Below are positions 62,034 through 64,000 of a stretch of 64,000 bases of DNA, one piece after another (within the stretch, counting starts at the first letter, position 1; the number at the start of each line of letters is the position of its first letter). This stretch comes from Pseudothermotoga thermarum DSM 5069 (lineage in GTDB: Bacteria; Thermotogota; Thermotogae; Thermotogales; DSM-5069): assembly GCF_000217815.1 (NCBI RefSeq), contig NC_015707.1, positions 310,001 through 374,000 of the forward strand, in the 5' to 3' direction. Made by a program: the position numbers and the translations under genes. The notes under the pieces are model-generated. The model saw only the letters and a program-made list of their open reading frames with translations, was not told the DNA's origin and did no database searches.

Positions 62034-62718
62034 AAGATGTACCGAAGGCTGCATACTTGATCTTCCATTGCATGAAATTTTGAAAGATGTCTCGCTTCTT
62101 GCGCTTGGTTGCAACCAAAACCTGGAGATTGCCAGAGAAGTTGGTTACGTGGTTGGGATGATCGCAAGATCTTACGGTTATAGATATGTTGTCTTTGGAA
62201 CGATGGACGTTTTGGATCCACTAGATCCAGATCCACTTGGAAAAATTTCAAGATCACCTTATATCAGCTCGCAAGTTATCATCAACCTTGCGGATGGATT
62301 GGTCAACAGCGGGGTTTTACCGATACTTAGGGCATCTGGGAAAATCAGCCAAGATTTGGTTAAAACACTCATTTCAAGAAAAGCAATTTATCCTGTTTTT
62401 GTGGAAGAACCCAGTTTAGCGTATGAACTTGAAAGACTCGGATATAAAGCAACTTTTGTTTTTCCGGATGGATCGATAAAAGGCAGGTTACCAGTAATTG
62501 AAACTTTGCTTGAAGTTGACCTTTCCGAAGTTGAAAATGTTCGCAGAAAAGCGTTGTCAGGAGCCGTTGTTCTACTTGGAAGATCAAGTGAAAAGATTCA
62601 TATAAACAAACCTTTTGAAAAATCTGGGGTTTTGATTTTTTCAGATGAAGATTGGTTGTTGGAGCTCGCAAAACAAGTTTTACAGGGAGTTAGATCACCA
62701 ACTGGCCGGTTACCTTGA
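61999..62718 (+). CDS. Conserved hypothetical protein, resembling a degenerate GH3 barrel
   Basis: A roughly 239-residue protein. The segment ARSYGYRYVVFGTMDVLDPL followed by ISRSPYISSQVIINLADGLV and NSGVLPILRA has the order of GH3/NagZ strands (APVADVN, RSFG, AFVRGL), but the KHFPG motif and the Asp nucleophile region are missing. I infer a catalytically dead or re-purposed half barrel; this is weak. Start unclear: ATG 61999 overlaps the HAD stop by 35 bases and lacks a good ribosome site; GTG 62014 is also possible. The end overlaps ispF tail to tail by 9 bases. Confidence 0.6.
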   Translation: MANGIVISKNLERCTEGCILDLPLHEILKDVSLLALGCNQNLEIAREVGYVVGMIARSYGYRYVVFGTMDVLDPLDPDPLGKISRSPYISSQVIINLADGLVNSGVLPILRASGKISQDLVKTLISRKAIYPVFVEEPSLAYELERLGYKATFVFPDGSIKGRLPVIETLLEVDLSEVENVRRKALSGAVVLLGRSSEKIHINKPFEKSGVLIFSDEDWLLELAKQVLQGVRSPTGRLP

Positions 62719-63180
62719 AAGAAGACAAATTGCATAGCAAGAAATACCATCTTTTGCTTCAAAACCAAGGTTGTTCCCGCTTTTGAATTTAACGCTCACT
62801 TGGTCTTCGTTTACATTCAACGCTGCTGCCAAAGATTGAACCATTTTTTCTCTTAAGTTGGAAAGCTTTATCTTCCCGCAGATCACCGTTGTGTCAACGT
62901 TTACTATCTTCCAACCGAGTTTTTCGATTAGCCGAGATATTTTCTCAAGCATCTTTATACTCGATGAACCAACTGGCGTGGTTTCTTCTGGAAAATGTTG
63001 CCCTATATCTCCAAGACAGGTTGCTCCGAGCAAGGCGTCTATCAAAGCATGACATACCACATCCGCATCCGAATGACCATCCAAACCAAAGGATGACTCA
63101 ACTTCTACACCAGCCAAGATCAACTTTCTTCCCTCTTTAAAAGGGTGTCTATCCACACCGAATCCAATTCTCAGTTCCAA
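62710..63180 (-). CDS. ispF: 2-C-methyl-D-erythritol 2,4-cyclodiphosphate synthase
   Basis: Fifth step of the MEP isoprenoid route, forming the cyclic diphosphate. The 156-residue protein has the zinc ligands GFGVDRHPF (Asp9, His11) and the motifs GLDGHSDADVVCHALIDALL and LGDIGQHFPE. TTG start three bases downstream of dnaB; GGAG lies 10 bases upstream of the start. Confidence 0.96.
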   Translation of the reverse strand: MELRIGFGVDRHPFKEGRKLILAGVEVESSFGLDGHSDADVVCHALIDALLGATCLGDIGQHFPEETTPVGSSSIKMLEKISRLIEKLGWKIVNVDTTVICGKIKLSNLREKMVQSLAAALNVNEDQVSVKFKSGNNLGFEAKDGISCYAICLLSR

Positions 63181-63182
63181 CT

Positions 63183-64000
63183 TTACTCAACTCCATGCTC
63201 AATTTCGTAGAAAGAAGCCGTCTGTGGTTCAAACATTAAAATGACCGTTCCAATAGGACCATTTCTTTGTTTACCTATGATTATCTCCGCCTCATGTGGT
63301 TCGTGTATTTTTTCAGTCTTCTTGTAATATTCCTCTCGGTAGATGAAGATGACGGTGTCAGCATCTTGCTCAATTGCACCAGATTCTCTCAAATCGCTCA
63401 ACCTTGGTCTTTTATCTTCCCTTGTTTCGACGGCTCTTGAAAGTTGCGATAAAGCCACCACGACTATATCCAGTTCTCTTGCCAAAAGTTTTAAGGAACG
63501 GGATATTTCCGAGATTTCTTGTTGCCTACTTTCGGCATTTTTACCGCGTATGTGCATCAACTGAAGGTAATCCACAAAAATTGCCTCAACGTTGTATTCT
63601 CTTTTCATGCGCCTAGCCTTTGCCCTTAAAGTCCTTGGATCCAAGGAAGGCTCGTCATCAACGATGATGTTTGCCTTGTAAAGGTTGGAGGCGGCTATCG
63701 TAAGTCTGTTCCATTCTTCGTTGGTCAGATAGCCTGTCCTAAGTTTGTGTAAATCAACATGTGCTTCGCTGCACAAAAGTCTTTGCGCAAGTTGTTCTTT
63801 TGACATTTCTAAGCTGAATATGCCAACTGGAATGTTGAACTTAACAGCCATGTTCTTGGCTATTGTCAAAGCAAAGGCGGTTTTACCTACCGAAGGTCTT
63901 GCAGCTACAACAACAAGATCTGATTTGTGAAAACCAGTCGTTTGCCTGTCGAGACTCTTTAAACCCGTTGGTAGTCCGCTTACAACCGCGCCTGGTTCAA
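63183..64000 (-). CDS. dnaB: Replicative DNA helicase DnaB (partial, C-terminal part)
   Basis: The gene enters from beyond base 64000; the last 272 codons are in the window. The RecA-like helicase domain is visible, starting with EPGAVVSGLPTGLKSLDRQT in frame up to the window edge, then Walker A ARPSVGKTAFAL, the segment VGIFSLEMSKEQLAQRLL, the Walker B region VEAIFVDYLQLMHI, ALSQLSRAVETREDKRP and LRESGAIEQDADTVIFIYR. Unwinds DNA at the replication fork. ispF follows two bases later. Confidence 0.96.
   Translation of the reverse strand, partial: EPGAVVSGLPTGLKSLDRQTTGFHKSDLVVVAARPSVGKTAFALTIAKNMAVKFNIPVGIFSLEMSKEQLAQRLLCSEAHVDLHKLRTGYLTNEEWNRLTIAASNLYKANIIVDDEPSLDPRTLRAKARRMKREYNVEAIFVDYLQLMHIRGKNAESRQQEISEISRSLKLLARELDIVVVALSQLSRAVETREDKRPRLSDLRESGAIEQDADTVIFIYREEYYKKTEKIHEPHEAEIIIGKQRNGPIGTVILMFEPQTASFYEIEHGVE

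Noticed and set aside
1-64000. CRISPR arrays, insertion sequences, prophage genes, rRNA
   Set aside because: No regularly spaced repeats, transposase, integrase, phage structural genes or rRNA-like sequence were seen on either strand.

Overview
The window reads as a stretch of a Thermotogales chromosome, most likely a Pseudothermotoga-type species. This is inferred from recognisable proteins and gene style, not from a database search. Pointers are a single polypeptide joining a DHH phosphoesterase, CBS domains and a CCA-adding enzyme, the pgi / small ORF / coaE order, frequent GTG and TTG starts behind strong GGAGG-type ribosome sites, many 1-20 base gene overlaps, and AT-rich DNA. Genes are dense. 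I found no CRISPR array, insertion sequence, prophage or rRNA operon, and only one tRNA.

Layout. 1-1146 (minus): the start of an oligopeptide-type ABC transporter operon. 1332-13990 (plus): a long housekeeping run: SAM hydrolase-like enzyme, DHH-CBS-CCA protein, aspS, a STAS anti-sigma antagonist, cmk, ispH, rpsA, der, plsY, then a TPR/beta-propeller exported protein and a TPR protein. 13987-15408 (minus): a SigH-like sigma factor and a NagD-like HAD phosphatase. 15555-23535 (plus): a sugar island with a GH2 glycosidase, nanE, an ABC sugar transporter, a ROK kinase and an RpiR regulator. 23615-29968 (plus): rpmB, apt, pgi, coaE, an orphan sugar-binding protein, tRNA-Ser(CGA), panC and small proteins. 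29976-33169 (minus): nagZ-murQ-gntR, a peptidoglycan amino-sugar recycling operon. 33284-36415 (plus): EtfB, EtfA and a GlcD-type flavin dehydrogenase. 36713-40327: two chemoreceptors, one membrane-bound (plus) and one soluble with a zinc-binding CZB domain (minus). 40662-44725 (minus): an ABC-2 exporter operon followed by a Cys-rich small protein and a HEPN/nucleotidyltransferase pair. 44833-45084 (plus): a RemA-like regulator. 45056-60303 (minus): tsaD, clpX, a B12/radical SAM protein, holA, nadE, a giant two-domain acyl-CoA dehydratase activase, glmM, murB, a GDPD, a lipoprotein and a metallo-beta-lactamase-fold hydrolase. 60335-62718 (plus): a PLD-family exported protein, a Cof-like HAD phosphatase and a degenerate GH3-like protein. 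62710-64000 (minus): ispF and the C-terminal part of dnaB, which runs off the window.

How the genes work together. The island at 15555-23535 looks like a self-contained route for importing and using an N-acetylmannosamine-containing glycoside: hydrolysis by GH2, uptake by the ABC system, phosphorylation by the ROK kinase, and epimerisation of ManNAc-6-P to GlcNAc-6-P by NanE. It has no sialate lyase or sialidase, so the substrate is probably not sialic acid. The nagZ-murQ-gntR operon would turn GlcNAc-MurNAc fragments into GlcNAc and GlcNAc-6-P. The etfB-etfA-glcD trio matches the layout of Etf-linked (electron-confurcating) lactate or 2-hydroxyacid dehydrogenases. These three clusters are the most interesting metabolic content; the rest is largely core genome with some unusual details, such as a NAD synthetase whose glutaminase domain lacks its catalytic Glu.
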